This document shows positions 1-11,779 of a stretch of DNA of 64,000 nt, one piece after another; positions within the stretch are counted from its first letter, which is position 1; each line of letters opens with the position of its first letter. The translations under genes were made by a program, and so were the position numbers. The stretch is from Marsupella aquatica (lineage: Eukaryota > Marchantiophyta), in the NCBI GenBank assembly GCA_973895155.1, contig OZ316891.1, positions 3,968,001 through 4,032,000 of the forward strand, read 5' to 3'. The notes under the pieces were generated by a model. The model made no database searches. It saw only the letters and a list, made by a program, of their open reading frames with translations, and was not told the origin of the DNA.

Positions 1-644
1 TCAAATTCACAGTGACTCCAACTCCCCGAAGCGCAGCTGTACATAGCCATGGCTCAAACAGAACTGCAGGCGTTTCATCATTTGGCGAGAACTCATTCAT
101 TACTATAGGGTTAGACTCATGCAAAGACATTCACATGAATGTCTTCCGTTTGTAAACATCATTCTGAGTTTTTGAAATATTTATGAAAACTGTTTACTCA
201 GTCTAGGGTTTTGGCACCATTATATATTTAACCCTAAACCCTATATATAACTTCTGTTTACCAAGCTTCAGGGTTTACTTAGGGTTTTCTTTGTTTTAGG
301 ATCCTAAACCCTAACTCTAAATTGTAGAACCTTAACCTGAGCATCGAGACTAGTACTAGGGCTCTTTGGAGCCCTTACTAAGGCATCTAACATTGTAGAT
401 GGACAATTTAGTGAAAGATAACAAAAATCAGTATGTGATGGCATTTTGCATTGAGCTTGTTAGCAAGGGTCAGGCAAGGGGTGTAACTTTGAAAATGTGC
501 AAATGTATTCCTCATGGTTGGCCATACCCATGAAGATGTGGATGCATTATTTTCTCAAGTATCTAAACAAGTCCTAGGGTTGATAAGTTTGGGAGTGTGA
601 AAGCATTCATACCACAATTCATTCAGGTGGTTGCATCTTATAAG
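1..644. other. Left flank, no gene seen
   Basis: No convincing coding region. The stretch is AT-rich and holds scattered fragments of the plant telomere-like word CCCTAAA/TTTAGGG, for example around 225-310. It ends where the copia LTR begins. Confidence 0.5.
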
Positions 645-1047
645 TGTTGGGTATTTACTCTTACGTCTAGGTTAGGTATGACGTGGTTGGTACAACAACG
701 TGGGTTGGTACAACTACGTGGTTAGGTACAACTACATGATTAGGTACAACTATGTGGTTAGGTACAACTACGTGGTTAGGTACAACTAAGTTGCACACTA
801 TATCATAAGAGGCATGTGTGCTTGGAGAGGTAGAACCAAGGCTCATTGTTATGGAGCCACTTGAGAGATAGGGAGAGCTTACACTGTGGAGACTCGGTAT
901 AGCCGACGGGCTTAGAGTTCAGTAAAGCTCTCTTGTGTGTTCCCGTGGACGTAGCCTCAAGGAGGTGAACCACGTATCTCTTGTGTCGACTATTGTGCGT
1001 TGGATGGTTCATGGGCTTGCCGTTGCGATCATCGTCTATGCTCAACA
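645..1047 (+). repeat. 5' LTR of the copia element
   Basis: The LTR begins TGTTGGGTA and ends CTCAACA, the TG...CA form of retrotransposon LTRs, and is followed two bases later by the tRNA primer-binding site. Its outer parts match the reverse complement of the solo LTR at 29028-29372. It is about 58 bp longer than that copy, mainly because of an internal tandem repeat. Confidence 0.9.
681..788 (+). repeat. 18-bp tandem repeat inside the LTR
   Basis: About five to six imperfect copies of GTGGTTAGGTACAACTAC lie head to tail in the promoter-proximal part of the LTR. Units differ at one to three positions (ATGATTAGG, TATGTGG). The reversed solo LTR has no comparable array. Tandem repeats here in copia LTRs may be enhancer-like; that role is inferred. 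Confidence 0.8.
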
Positions 1048-1049
1048 AT

Positions 1050-1061
1050 TGGTATCAGAGC
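1050..1061 (+). other. Primer-binding site (initiator tRNA-Met)
   Basis: TGGTATCAGAGC begins two bases after the LTR end. This is the standard plant copia primer-binding site complementary to the 3' end of initiator tRNA-Met, and it fixes the LTR boundary. Confidence 0.93.
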
Positions 1062-2201
1062 ATGCTTGGGAGGTGACGTGTGTTCGTGACGGGATTTTAT
1101 GACGGTTTTTCCAGCGTTGAGTGTTGGTGGATTTTCTAGAGTTCCATCGCATGGAACTTGGAGTTTATGGGCTCAACGGATAGATCAGGGCAAGAGCTTT
1201 CTAACGGTATGAAGAAATTGTTGAACGGAGCTCGTGGTGCAGAGAGATCTAAGTTTTCATCGTTCTGGATTTTGTGAAGAAAGTTGGCAATCGACTCGGA
1301 GGGAGAAGCGTCAAGTGTTTTGACTCAACGGAGAGATTGAGGCAAGACGATTGTTTTGAGTCCGAGATTAGCTCTTTGATGCAAAGAGGAAGGCTAAGCA
1401 AAAATCAATTACCTTGTTGGACTTGGTGACGGCACCAAGTGCAATTGATCAACATTCGTTGTTGACAAGGTACCATTTTTTTCTCTTTGAAAAACTGATT
1501 CGAAATTGGCTATGGCAATTGAGAGAAATCTGTCATCTTTACCAATTTTTTTCTCTCTCGTTCTTTCCTCGTTTTGGGTGTTTCTTATATCGATCTTCAC
1601 CGCCTCGGAGTCTAGTTTCCAAATTTGAAATCAGATCTTGATTTCGTCAAAACCCGAGTGAGATATCTTGCGTTTGGTGTCGAGGGGTACATTCTGCCAT
1701 GTGTATTTTCTGCGCGCGCGACCAGATTTCGACGACGAAGGGTGGTAGGGGGTTTTGGGGGTTCGAGGACACGTGTCAGCCCCTCGATTATTCTTCCAAA
1801 ATTCTCACAGGGCCTGTACAAGGGTCATAGAATATTCCAAAAAACCAGAGAGCTATTTTTTGACCGTCCGATAAAGATTTCATCCACCGAACGGTAACTT
1901 TTTTGGTTATTTTTCGGCGAGGTCGTAGCCATTGAAGTTGGCAACGCGGCGCACCAATCACATCGCAATTCCGACAACGGGTTGTACTTGGTATTTTGGT
2001 TATTCCCTGAGGTGGTCAAAACGGGGGAGTTTCCCAAGGTTTTACCCACCTCGACCGAAATTTGAATAACTTTTCCGTCAAATTTCTATTTTGATTTCGG
2101 TTTTCAGTATTGGACTCCTAACTTTGTGGGCTACGCTGCGGTGTTGAGTTTTGAGTTTTTTGAGATGTTGTGAAAAACAACATTTTTTGTGATTTTCTCA
2201 T

Positions 2202-3242
2202 ATGAGTGATTCGGAGGTGTTTTTCGAAGATGTGGAACTTGAAGCACGAGGATCACCGCGGAGGTTTCAGGGACAGAGAGAGGAGCAAGAGGAAGAGCAC
2301 GTGACACCGATACCATCACCGGTGCGGCGTGTGGTGGAGGAAGCAATACTACTACCGGAGCTCACGGTAGTGCCAAAGAAGAAGATGGGGACTTTCAAGC
2401 TTGGGGGACCCAAGTATGAAGTGACAAAGTATGATGGGCGCTCTGACTACTTGCTATGGGAGAAGCAGGTGAAGGGAGTGCTCTATGCGTCAGGGATGGG
2501 CCAACTGCTGAGCCCTCGTGAAGACGATGTTGATGAGAAACAATGGGACCGCATGCAGGAGCAGGGAGTGTGGTGTGTTACACTCTATCTCATGCCTCCC
2601 ATCATCAAGCAGTTGGGTGCACATAAGGATTGCATGTCCTTGTTTGCGGAATTGCAGAGCAAGTATCACCGCAAGGAGTTGTCGAACCGGCTCTACACTT
2701 CCTACAAACTGATGAGTTTCAAGATGAAGGAATCCGGTACGAAGTTGCAAGACCATGTGGATGCTTTCAACGACATGGTCGTTGACTTGGAAAACCTTGG
2801 GGAGACTTTGAATGATGAGACGAAGGCTCTGCAGGTTCTTAGTTCATTGCCTCCATCTTACCAGTCCCTATCACGAGTGTTGTTGCATCGTGATAGGGAT
2901 ACCATTTCATACAATGACGTGATAAGTTCTCTGCTTAGTGATGATCTTCAGCAGAAGATGCACATCACGTCACAGCCTTCATCATCTGGTGTTGCCCTCA
3001 ATGTTAACCGTGGGAGGAGTATGCAGCGACCAACTGGAGACCGTAGAACCCAGTTTAGATCTAAATCCAGATCTAAGTCCAAGGGTAAATCCCCTCAGAG
3101 GAGGCAGGTGACATGTTGGAAGTGCAACCAAGTTGGACACTTCAAGCGAGACTGTAAGGGAAAGGCAGCGGAAACTTCATCGGCAAATGTGGCTAGGGCT
3201 GATGAAGAAGCTGATTTACTCAATGATGAGTATGTTTTATGA
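2202..3242 (+). CDS. Copia Gag (capsid/nucleocapsid), intact ORF
   Basis: This 346-residue ORF is the structural protein that packages element RNA into cytoplasmic virus-like particles. The region around residues 75-220 reads like the copia gag domain (YDGRSDYLLWEKQV, then LSSLPPSY). A basic, serine-rich stretch precedes a CCHC zinc knuckle, CWKCNQVGHFKRDC, near residue 305. Most plant copia elements make one Gag-Pol polyprotein. Here a TGA at 3240-3242 ends the frame, and pol continues in the same frame after it, so the stop is probably a substitution in a dead copy. The start is the first ATG of the open frame. Confidence 0.9.
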   Translation: MSDSEVFFEDVELEARGSPRRFQGQREEQEEEHVTPIPSPVRRVVEEAILLPELTVVPKKKMGTFKLGGPKYEVTKYDGRSDYLLWEKQVKGVLYASGMGQLLSPREDDVDEKQWDRMQEQGVWCVTLYLMPPIIKQLGAHKDCMSLFAELQSKYHRKELSNRLYTSYKLMSFKMKESGTKLQDHVDAFNDMVVDLENLGETLNDETKALQVLSSLPPSYQSLSRVLLHRDRDTISYNDVISSLLSDDLQQKMHITSQPSSSGVALNVNRGRSMQRPTGDRRTQFRSKSRSKSKGKSPQRRQVTCWKCNQVGHFKRDCKGKAAETSSANVARADEEADLLNDEYVL

Positions 3243-5446
3243 AGCCGGGAGTATGCCCTGTGCACGTCATCTAGGAGAGCAGATGATGTGTGGATTCTTG
3301 ATTGTGCTTGCTCTTTTCATATTTGTTACATTCGTGAGTTTTTCAGTTCTTACTCTGTTTCAAACGGTTCAGTTCTGATGGGAAATGATCACTCCTGTCA
3401 AATTGAGGGAATTGGGTCTGTGAAGATTCAAATATTTGATGGCGCTGTGCGCACAGTGTCCGGAGTCAGGTATGTACCTGGCATGCGTAAGAATCTGATT
3501 TTACTCGGTGTGTTGGATTCAAATGGTCATCAATGGAGCGTTATTGATGGTGAACTTCAAGTCAGGTCGGGAGAGACAGTGATTTTGAAGGGGAGTAGAC
3601 AAAAGAATTTGTATATGTTACAGGGCAATACTGTATGTGGAGAGGCCAATGTAACCAAGTCTCACGAGGAGATGACTCAACTGTGGCATTCACGGCTAGG
3701 CCACATGAGTGAGAAGGGTTTGGCTATCTTACGGAAGAATGGACTCATTTCTGATTTGCAATCTTGTAAATTAGAGTTTTGTGAGCATTGCATTCTTGGA
3801 AAGCAACATCGTCGTGCTTTTGGTGTTGGAACTCATCATTCCAAAGCGGTTCTTGAGTACATACATAGTGAAGTGTGGGGTCCATCCCCGACTCCCTCAC
3901 ACTCTGGAAAGTTGTACTATGTATCATTTATTGATGATTACTCAAGATTTGTGTGGATTTATTTCATGACGCATAAGTCTGATGTCTTGTCCATTTTTAA
4001 GAAGTGGAAGGCCCAGGTGGAGAATCAGACTGGAAACACGATCAAGTGTTTGGATACAAGGGTGAAGAGTCTGAGGTCAGACAACGGCGGGGAGTACACT
4101 TCAATGGAATTTGAAGAGTACTATTCATAACAGGGGATAACTCGCCATCTCACCACAGTTTATACTCCGCAGCAGAATGGTGTCGCTGAGAGGCTCAATC
4201 GGACACTGTGGAGCGGTCACGGAGTATGTTGAGCCAATCAGGTTTACCACAAGAATTTTGGGCAGAAGCTGTCAATACCGCAGCTTATTTGGTAAATCTT
4301 TCTCCTTCTAGTGCTATCAATTTCAAAACGCCGTTTGAGATGCGCTATAAGCGGCAAGCAGACTATCATGGCTTGGTAATTTTTGGAAGTGATGCATATG
4401 CTCTCACACCGAAGCAGAATAGGACCAAGTTGGATCCTACCTCCAAGAAATGTGTTTTTCTTGGGTACCAGAGTGGTGTGAAAGCCTATAGGCTATGGGA
4501 TCCTATTGCCTGTAAGCTCGTTGTCAGTAGGGATGTTTCCTTCAATGAATCCAGATTATTGAAGGAGGGGGAGAATACTCAGGTCTCCCGTACTGACAAA
4601 GGAAAATCTCCTATCCCGGATCTCATTGAGGGGGAGATTGGTTATGAGGTGCATGACCGGAGAGAAGGAGTTGCTCCAATTATGGAGCTGGTTCCTGTGC
4701 CAGAGGAACCAGAGGAGTTTGTTGATGCTGGTGAGCAGCAAGTGGATGCTGTTGAGCTTCAAATTGTACCAGCACATGCAGATCAACCGGAGTCATGGGC
4801 TAGAAGAACATCTGGTCGCACTGTACGCGCTCCACCAAGGTATGGACAGTGGGTTGATTCATCTCAACTGCAAGAGGATGATTTTACAGCTGATGATGAG
4901 GGTGATGCGTTAATTTTGGAAGAAGGGGAACCTTCTTCATTTCATGAGGCAAGTGCTTCAAAGGAGAAGCAGAAGTGGACTGCAGCAATGAAAACAGAGA
5001 TGCAGTCACTAAAGGACAACAAAACTTGGGAGCTTGTTAAGCTGCCTAAGGGTCAGCAAGTGGTGGACAGCAAGTGGATTTACAAGCTGAAGGATAATTC
5101 CATAGGAGGTGGATCGAAGGTCTACAAGGCTAGGTTGGTAGCAAAGGGATTCACACAAGAGAAAGGTGTGGATTACAATGAGGTCTTCTCACCAGTTGCT
5201 AAGTACTCTACAATACGACTATTGTGTGTACTTGTTGTAATGTTTGGTCTGCTGCTAGATCAGATGGATGTTGTCACAACTTTCCTCTATGGCACATTGG
5301 AAGAGGTGATCTTCATGAGACAACCGCTAGGTTTTGTGAAGAGAGGACAGGAGGATTTGGTTTGCAGATTGCTGAAATCCTTGTATGGGTTGAAGCAGTC
5401 ACCAAGACAGTGGAACAAGCGGTTTGCTGTTCTCCATGAGGGATAA
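3243..5446 (+). pseudogene. Copia Pol: protease, integrase, partial reverse transcriptase (broken)
   Basis: The protease is recognisable at 3288 onward, but its usual D-S-G/A triad reads Asp-Cys-Ala. The integrase zinc-binding region and core follow (FIDDYSRFVWIYF; SDNGGEY near 4080). A TAA at 4128-4130 and a frame change near 4205, just after the YTPQQNGVAER motif, break the integrase. The downstream frame (4208-5446) covers the integrase end, a linker and the start of the reverse transcriptase (KWIYKLK, KARLVAKGF, SLYGLKQSPRQW). The YVDD catalytic block and RNase H are missing. Confidence 0.92.
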
Positions 5447-6636
5447 TGTGCCCGTATGTGTATCAAATGAAAATAAAGCACATATCAAGCAACTTTGGCT
5501 GTTGGCATTGGGGAGGTCCATTTGGAAAACTGATCCCATCACAAATGCACTCATTTTTCTTGGAAGGCCAACCATTTGCAAAACCTATATCTAGGAAGGT
5601 AGGAAAGAAGGCACCTCTACAGCATATCTCAAGAGATCTCCTTTGGTGACACATTGGGAGAAACTTGTGGAAGCACTATCCAAGGAACTTAATATAGAAG
5701 GGAAGGACGAGGGGAAGGGGGAAAGACAATTTCCATTGACAACTGAGTTTTGGCCAAAGACTAACCATGCCACAAGTTACAAGGTGATTTTGGGGACATC
5801 TCAACCTTCAAGTTAACCTACTCAAAATCCAGAGATGATGGATCTTCAGAATTTGTACATGATTGGAAGAGATGGAAAATCAAATTACATCCTTTGGTGG
5901 TGCATGACAAGAGGGAGACTTGCACCCTGGATTCCTCTGTACAAGATATTCAGGGTTTAGGGTTTTTAGGGTTTAGGAAAGAAGGCACCTGGTAGACAGA
6001 AATAAAGGGGTCGGATGTCAAGGAGCCTTTCATGGGGGAGAATTAAGTGTGTTCATATTTAAGAGGGGGGGGGGGGGTGATTTTTTGGAGACAGAAATCA
6101 AGGGGTGTGATGTAGAGGAGCCAAACAGGAATCAAGTGGTAGCTAATCAAAAAACGAATCTCAGCCACTGTCGTGTACGTCTAACAATCACATAGCTATA
6201 GTAATCAACTAAATCGCTCATCCACTTCTGAGAGTCCTTGTAGGGCAGTCAGGAAACCAGAATTGATAGTACTTTAGATGGTAAGTACTATAAGTCGTCT
6301 TAATAATGATTCGGGATATAATGATAATGATTGCGATAGTTTATTAGCTTGAAGCCAGTGGAGTGAAGGAGTGAAGATTCGAGAGTGAAGATAAAAGAGA
6401 GTGAAATGAACTAGATTAAGTTGTCCCACCGATGTATGTGAGTACTCATGCCCCAGGTCCATGCAGCTAGCTGATCGAGCTGGAGAGGAGCAGGAGAGGG
6501 GCAAGGTAGTCAGGCAGCTCTGCTTCTGTAGCGATCCACCAGAAACTCCAGAGCTTGAGTGGAAGCTTGCGGAGTTAAGGCACAATACGGGAGCTAGCGG
6601 ACTAGTCATAGAGGTCTTGTTCTGTAGTCCTTGATC
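5447..6636. other. Intergenic, nothing recognised
   Basis: Only short frames without recognisable motifs. It contains a TTTAGGG-like cluster near 5955-5980 and a G homopolymer near 6066-6077. The 3' part of the copia element is not here. The region just before 6637 probably holds the promoter and 5' UTR of the alpha-kinase gene, but no clear TATA box was identified. Confidence 0.4.
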
Positions 6637-9423
6637 ATGAAGAGAAACGAAGAGCTTGAGCGAATGTTTGCAGGGATGTTTGGCAGTAACCGCAACATGC
6701 ATATGGCCACATTCAGCACAGCCAGGCAGGCAGAAGTAAATGCACGAGTGTGTAAGTTGGGGAAATTGATCACAGCAGCACAAGAGCTGGATCTCGCCTT
6801 CCTAGTTGACGTAACTTACAGCATGCAGGTCTGTCTCGTACATTCTACTTTGATCGCATCGAAATGACGAAGAGTGTTAGCCTCCCTTATCAGCTTAAAG
6901 GATTCTTTGTCGTAGTTTCCTATATGCTGTGATATGTCGGTATCTTCGGATGCAATTTGGGTTCATATTTTACATCGCTTTCGAATAATGATTCTTCGTT
7001 AATTGCCAGCCATACATCGACTCGGTAAAGGAGAAAGTTCAGAGCATTTCTGCTGAGGTCAAGGAGGCATGGCCCCAGCTGAAACTTCGAGTTGCCTTTG
7101 TCCCATACAGAGATTATGAGGACAGTGCCATAGATAATGCCGACATGTGCGATTTTACGGATGATTTCAAGGGTTCATACAGCGTTTTTGTCGAAGCTCT
7201 TTCGAGAGTACGCGCAGGTTAGCTAGTATCATATTCTTCCCGGTATCGCCGTGGTGCATGTGACAAACGGCTTATGTTTCTCAATGGAGACTTCTGTGTG
7301 CATTGTACTGACGACACAAACCTAGACGGCTTTGACGATCCTATCAGTTCAGTTTCTAGCAATCGTTACTATTTTCTTCTCCTTTTGAAAACTATCACAT
7401 GAACCAGACTGCCTTCTGACTTCAAATCATCATGATTGCAATGTTCTAGTGGGGGGTGCTGATGAAGCTGAGGACGTCTTTTCTGGCCTCCATCGCGTTG
7501 CTTCTCTTAGCTGGAAGTCGAGGACTCGTGTGCTTGTGCACATTGGTGATGCACCATGCCATGGTGCGGAATTCCATGATAATGCTTGTGACCGATGCCC
7601 AGAAGGGGACTTGCTCGGCCGCAACATCATCACGCTTCTCAAGACTCTTCGAGACGATTGTCAGATCATTAGCTATCGTTTTTGTCATGTAAACAACAGC
7701 ACTAAGAAGATGCTCAGTGTTTTCAAGAAGAAATGTGATAGTGGAAACTGGATCCAGGAGGAGGAGCTCAGCAACATAAATAAACTAGTCGATATCGTGG
7801 TCAATGTGTCGACCACCAGTATCTCACAGTCCATGCAAGTCAGTAACACCAACATTGTCGTCCGCAAGTTCGTGAACAAGCCTGTGGAACCTGAGATGCC
7901 TCTGTGGCGCACAATTCCACACAAACGAGCGACTCAGATAAGATACAAGTATGATTGTGTTCTTAAACTCCCTGTGGTGTATATATGGGTCCACCGAAAC
8001 GACATATTCAGTTCTAGAGAAAGTTTCTTATCAATTATCTCTTTAGCCCAATTACGCAACGTCGGAATGGTACTGAGTTAGCTAGAATTTTTAGAAACAA
8101 TTGTCCACTGGTCATTTTCTTGTTAGTACAGAATTCTGGCTCTGTAATAAACTAGAGAATCCCGTAGAGAATTATCTTTGAGTTTGTGAAAGTCATGGAC
8201 TCGCAGGTTACCAGACAGTTTGGAAGATCTATTTCACACGCTGGCCACAAATGGCAAATAAGAGCTGACGGAAATGCCGGACTCTACGCTTCAGATTGCA
8301 CATTATCCTTTCTCTGACGAGGGAAGCCTAAGGTGGCCGTATCATGCAATGGTGAATCAGCCACCTTTTGCACCTAGGTATGATTCTGTGATTACGGAAC
8401 CTATGATAGTCCCGATTAATCGTAGATGGGCGCAAAATCTGTTCCTTTTAGACGATTACTAATAATGTTTTTAATTTATATATCTTTACTCTAGGCACAT
8501 GGTGGTGAAGAGATTCAAGGAAACTCTTGGGCAAGATGTGAACCGTATCCACGCAAAGGAGGCTTATTTTGAGCAGATGGAGGTACAGACTGTGGCAGCT
8601 AAAATGGCAGAGGAATTCAACAAGAAGATTCAGAGGTTAATCTCTATGCTAAATCAATCCCCTCGCACACTAATCTCAATTCTTTAGTGGTATGCACTCA
8701 TGTCGCATAAAAGACGCTTAGTTATAGTTTTAGTTAAGTGAGGTTTTCCAGTACCTTGTCATCTGCAGCTGTACCATGATTCTTGGTCAGAGGTCACACC
8801 TGCTGTACGTGCTTCAGATTTTGCATAATTGCTCTTAATTGAAGTCATCTTAAAAGTCCTTTGAATATTATGTTTGAGTGGAATGGAATGGTCGGATTAG
8901 TAAGGTATATTAAGTCCAATACCTTCACTTGCCAGCGGCAGTATCTGATTCATTTGCTCCTTTATGCAGCCTCTTGGTTAAAGATTACAAGACTATCCAA
9001 TTCACGCTGGTGTCTGTATTGAGAGTCGGTACAACATTCTACAACATGGAAAAATTTCTAGACGGTAAGTGGATCAGGTACTCCAACAATTTAAACTACG
9101 TGAATACGAAGGATCATGCGGCAACCCTTCATGCCTTCTCACATTGGACATATTATCGCTCCCAAGGCTTGCTCGTTGTCAACGACTTACAGGGTGTCGA
9201 AATAGTGAGCATGACTGGGTCCAACGAATTCTGGTTGTGTGACCCTGCTGTTCATTGCAAGGATGCATTGCGTTACGAAAGGACAGGAACGAATTGGAGT
9301 GAACCGGGGATGAAGCTGTTTTTAGCAGCCCATCAGTGCAACTACATTTGCCAAATTCTCGGTCTACCTCTGACCAAGAATCATGGGTTCTCTCTGGATC
9401 CCCGGTACAGACGAATTTCCTGA
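6637..9423 (+). CDS. vWA-domain alpha-kinase (vwkA/MHCK/eEF2K-like), multi-exon
   Basis: Exons seen: 6637-6828, 7010-7217, 7450 to about 7948, about 8265/8295-8377, 8495-8635 and 8970-9423. All listed junctions except the third/fourth keep frame with GT-AG borders. The first three exons make a vWA domain: LDLAFLVDVTYSMQ carries the DxTxS metal-site motif and joins PYIDSVKEKV, and exon 3 has DEAEDVFSGL and VLVHIGDAPCHG. The rest is an atypical Ser/Thr alpha-kinase: PFSDEGSLRW (loop equivalent), VVKRFKE with the likely ATP-binding lysine, GKWIRYSNN, LLVVNDLQGV and WLCDPAVHCKD. The C-terminal zinc-type signature is HQCNYICQILGLP. A stop codon lies upstream in frame of the chosen ATG. The exon 3/4 junction is unresolved; the GT donor near 7949 does not match the phase of the best acceptors. 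Substrate unknown. Confidence 0.82.
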
Positions 9424-11760
9424 ATGACATTCAAAATTCTCTCTCGATGGTGGTACCTCATATATAGGTTGATGGCTTCAAAGACACCAGCTATATATAT
9501 GTCTGCGAAGGCTCGATCACTGACATCTTGAATAGATCTAGTCGGCGATGTTCGGAAAGCGTAATTCAGGAAAAGTTGAATGTATTGGTGACACAACTAC
9601 AGTGTCCGGCGTGGATAATTCGGGGGATAATTGGGTCCGCTTAGTTTTCTATGTTTGATGAGACTGAACAATTTTTGATCTATCTATGGCTGTTGTATTC
9701 TTCACATAGGGAGGACCTTGTTTTTTCAGCCATTGCCACTGTGAACCCTACGTAGGGATAAAGCATTTAAATTGGGACCATCTAGCAATGATAGTGTACT
9801 CATAAAAGCGTTACTCCCACTCTTACTGTAAATTGGGACCATCTAGCAACTAAGAGTGGGATCTAGTAACGCTTTTATGAGATTTTGAAGTAACAGTCGA
9901 AATATGAATAGTACAGGTGAAAATAAAGCAGTTTTTTGGGCTTTAATGAATGTTCTTACTTTGATTATATGAAAACGAACTCCGTAAGAGAAGTGAGCCC
10001 AAGAAGCCCTCAATCCTTGGAGACAGTACCTGAGATGGGTCTTATGCCTCTCAACAACGGACCCGCACAAAGTACAAAGACGAAGACTTAGCCATTGTAT
10101 GGTCGTTTGTATTGTACCTAGTAATGTGTAGCAAGAAACGAAGGTAGGGAAGAAGTATACGTTTGCCATCTCGTGCCTCTAGCTGCAGCATGTAGTGTAG
10201 TGGCGGTGAGCACCTCTCCCGAAGTTTATGGTTTACATATCGAAATCGAATTTCAACTGATTCAACTGCAAGGTCAGACCAAATCGAATTAATTGAAGGT
10301 AATAGGGTCGACATTTCAACAATGGTACGGTCGATCATTTGGCCACAATGCAGTAAATTCGTGAACAAGGACCAGTCGACACATGCCACAACCTCTGTGG
10401 CAAATTCCAAACCTTGACTGTAGGACTTTATAGATTTTGCCATTGTGAGCAACCGCATTTATCATGCCCGGCCTTTTGGATCTTAGATGTAAATCAAACA
10501 AAGCGGTGAAACTTCAGCTTAGCAATAAACTGACGTTCTTTGTATCACTCAAATCTAGTCACCTTTGTGGTAACTTGTTAAAATATCAAATTTGATGGAT
10601 GGATGGGTGGACACCACCCAAATGGATGATTTGGTGGGGTCCTCCGAATACGCTAGGCAAGATGGTTCTGTATAATTCCCAGTGGTTGAGCTATTCATGA
10701 AAGTTTTGAAAGTTTGCATCATTTGTATTAGTGCGTGATTTGACATCAAATTTACTTGACACGACCGATGGGTTGGACTCTCAGTTCCCTGTGGGCACGG
10801 CAGGCCTGTGCACTGGAAGTCAGAAACGCAATACTTTGTCCGATCACGGGAACAGCAGTTTCAAAGCAAGTTTCCAAGTTGTAAGTGAGAAGTACAGCTC
10901 CACTCGAGTTGGATTCTCTGTGAAAAATCGTAAATGCCCCATAAAAGCCTCAGAGTAAACGCTGTTAACAGTCCAATGAAGATGAGCAGACATGAGTACA
11001 TTGAAAATAATCTCTCTGCTTTACTGAATGATGCAGGATCGAACATAGCCGGGCCTCTAATTTGCAGCCGATATCATCCCAGCGGAATAGTCGGGGATGA
11101 GTCCTAATCGATCGAACCCGTAAATCTTCATTAGCTTTAAATCTAACGTCCCCTATATACAAGCAGAATAGCAGCCAATGGTGGACACAAGAAACAAGCA
11201 TCGCACCATTGGATGCTGGATCCTAATACCCCTTCTGATCCGAAGTTGCGGAAGAGAGGGAGAGAAAGAAACACGAAGGATATGTTACGATTGTTGGTGC
11301 AGATGTTCTTTCTGCTCATGATGTAGATATTGATTGTAAGAAGCAAGCTTGCAGGGTGCCTCCATGAACTGTTCGAAAGTTGCCTTTGTAGATTGAGCAG
11401 GTGTGTGAATCCACCAGCGAAAGAGGAGACAGTGGTAGTCGATAACAGCAATCTTCGGTCCGTCCACACGAGTGGGCATTTTCCCAAGAGTGGAAAACTA
11501 CATTGAGAACCGATGGTGATGAATTGTGCAACAAGCTCCTCTGTAAACTTGGTGGTGAAGGGAGGCTATTCGCAAGTCAAGGGAAGGGAGTCAAATACCC
11601 CTTCTAGAGCAATACAACGTGTGAAGGGACCACGACAACCACTGGTGCCAGTATCACAATATTTTACAGATCCAACCACCCGAAAGGAAATACTACCCCG
11701 TGATCAGAGGATTTGTGCCTGGCATCTAATCATGGGAAGATTGTGAGCCTCATGTTCGAG
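9424..11760. other. 3' flank of the alpha-kinase gene; no further gene recognised
   Basis: It presumably starts with the alpha-kinase 3' UTR. Short frames on both strands lack recognisable motifs and intron structure. The main structure is the hairpin at 9799-9881. The stretch ends at the target-site copy GCT (11761-11763) of CACTA-1. Confidence 0.4.
9799..9881. repeat. Foldback hairpin with 27-nt arms
   Basis: The left arm (9799-9825) pairs with the right arm (9851-9881) almost perfectly around a 25-nt loop; the right arm has four extra bases. A direct repeat of TAAATTGGGACCATCTAGCA sits near 9767 and again in the loop near 9830. It could be a decayed MITE, a small-RNA precursor or a 3'-end element. 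Only the inverted repeat is directly seen. Confidence 0.75.
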
Positions 11761-11763
11761 GCT

Positions 11764-11775
11764 CACAACTACATT
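11764..11775 (+). repeat. CACTA-1 left terminal inverted repeat
   Basis: CACAACTACATT, preceded by target-site copy GCT. It matches the right end exactly over 12 bases in inverse orientation. Confidence 0.9.
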
Positions 11776-11779
11776 ATCT

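Larger units (their letters stand above)
645..5446 (+). mobile_element. Ty1/copia LTR retrotransposon, 3'-truncated
   Basis: In order there are a 5' LTR (645-1047), an initiator tRNA-Met primer-binding site, an untranslated leader with no convincing ORF, gag with a CCHC knuckle, a damaged protease/integrase region and the N-terminal half of the reverse transcriptase. Similarity stops abruptly at about 5446 within the reverse transcriptase. The rest of it, RNase H, the polypurine tract and the 3' LTR are absent, so the copy cannot move on its own. The order integrase before reverse transcriptase defines Ty1/copia. A solo LTR of the same family lies reversed at 29028-29372. Confidence 0.92.

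Noticed and set aside
225-310. Telomere (CCCTAAA repeats)
   Set aside because: Only scattered single units here and near 5955, 25292, 55805 and 58500; no uninterrupted array, so interstitial or composition-driven.
645-5446. Complete copia element with a 3' LTR
   Set aside because: Similarity ends in the reverse transcriptase near 5446; no second forward LTR was found downstream, and the 29028 copy is reversed and solo.
6274-6783. 169-residue - strand frame overlapping alpha-kinase exon 1
   Set aside because: It lies antisense to the first vWA exon and has no recognisable domain.
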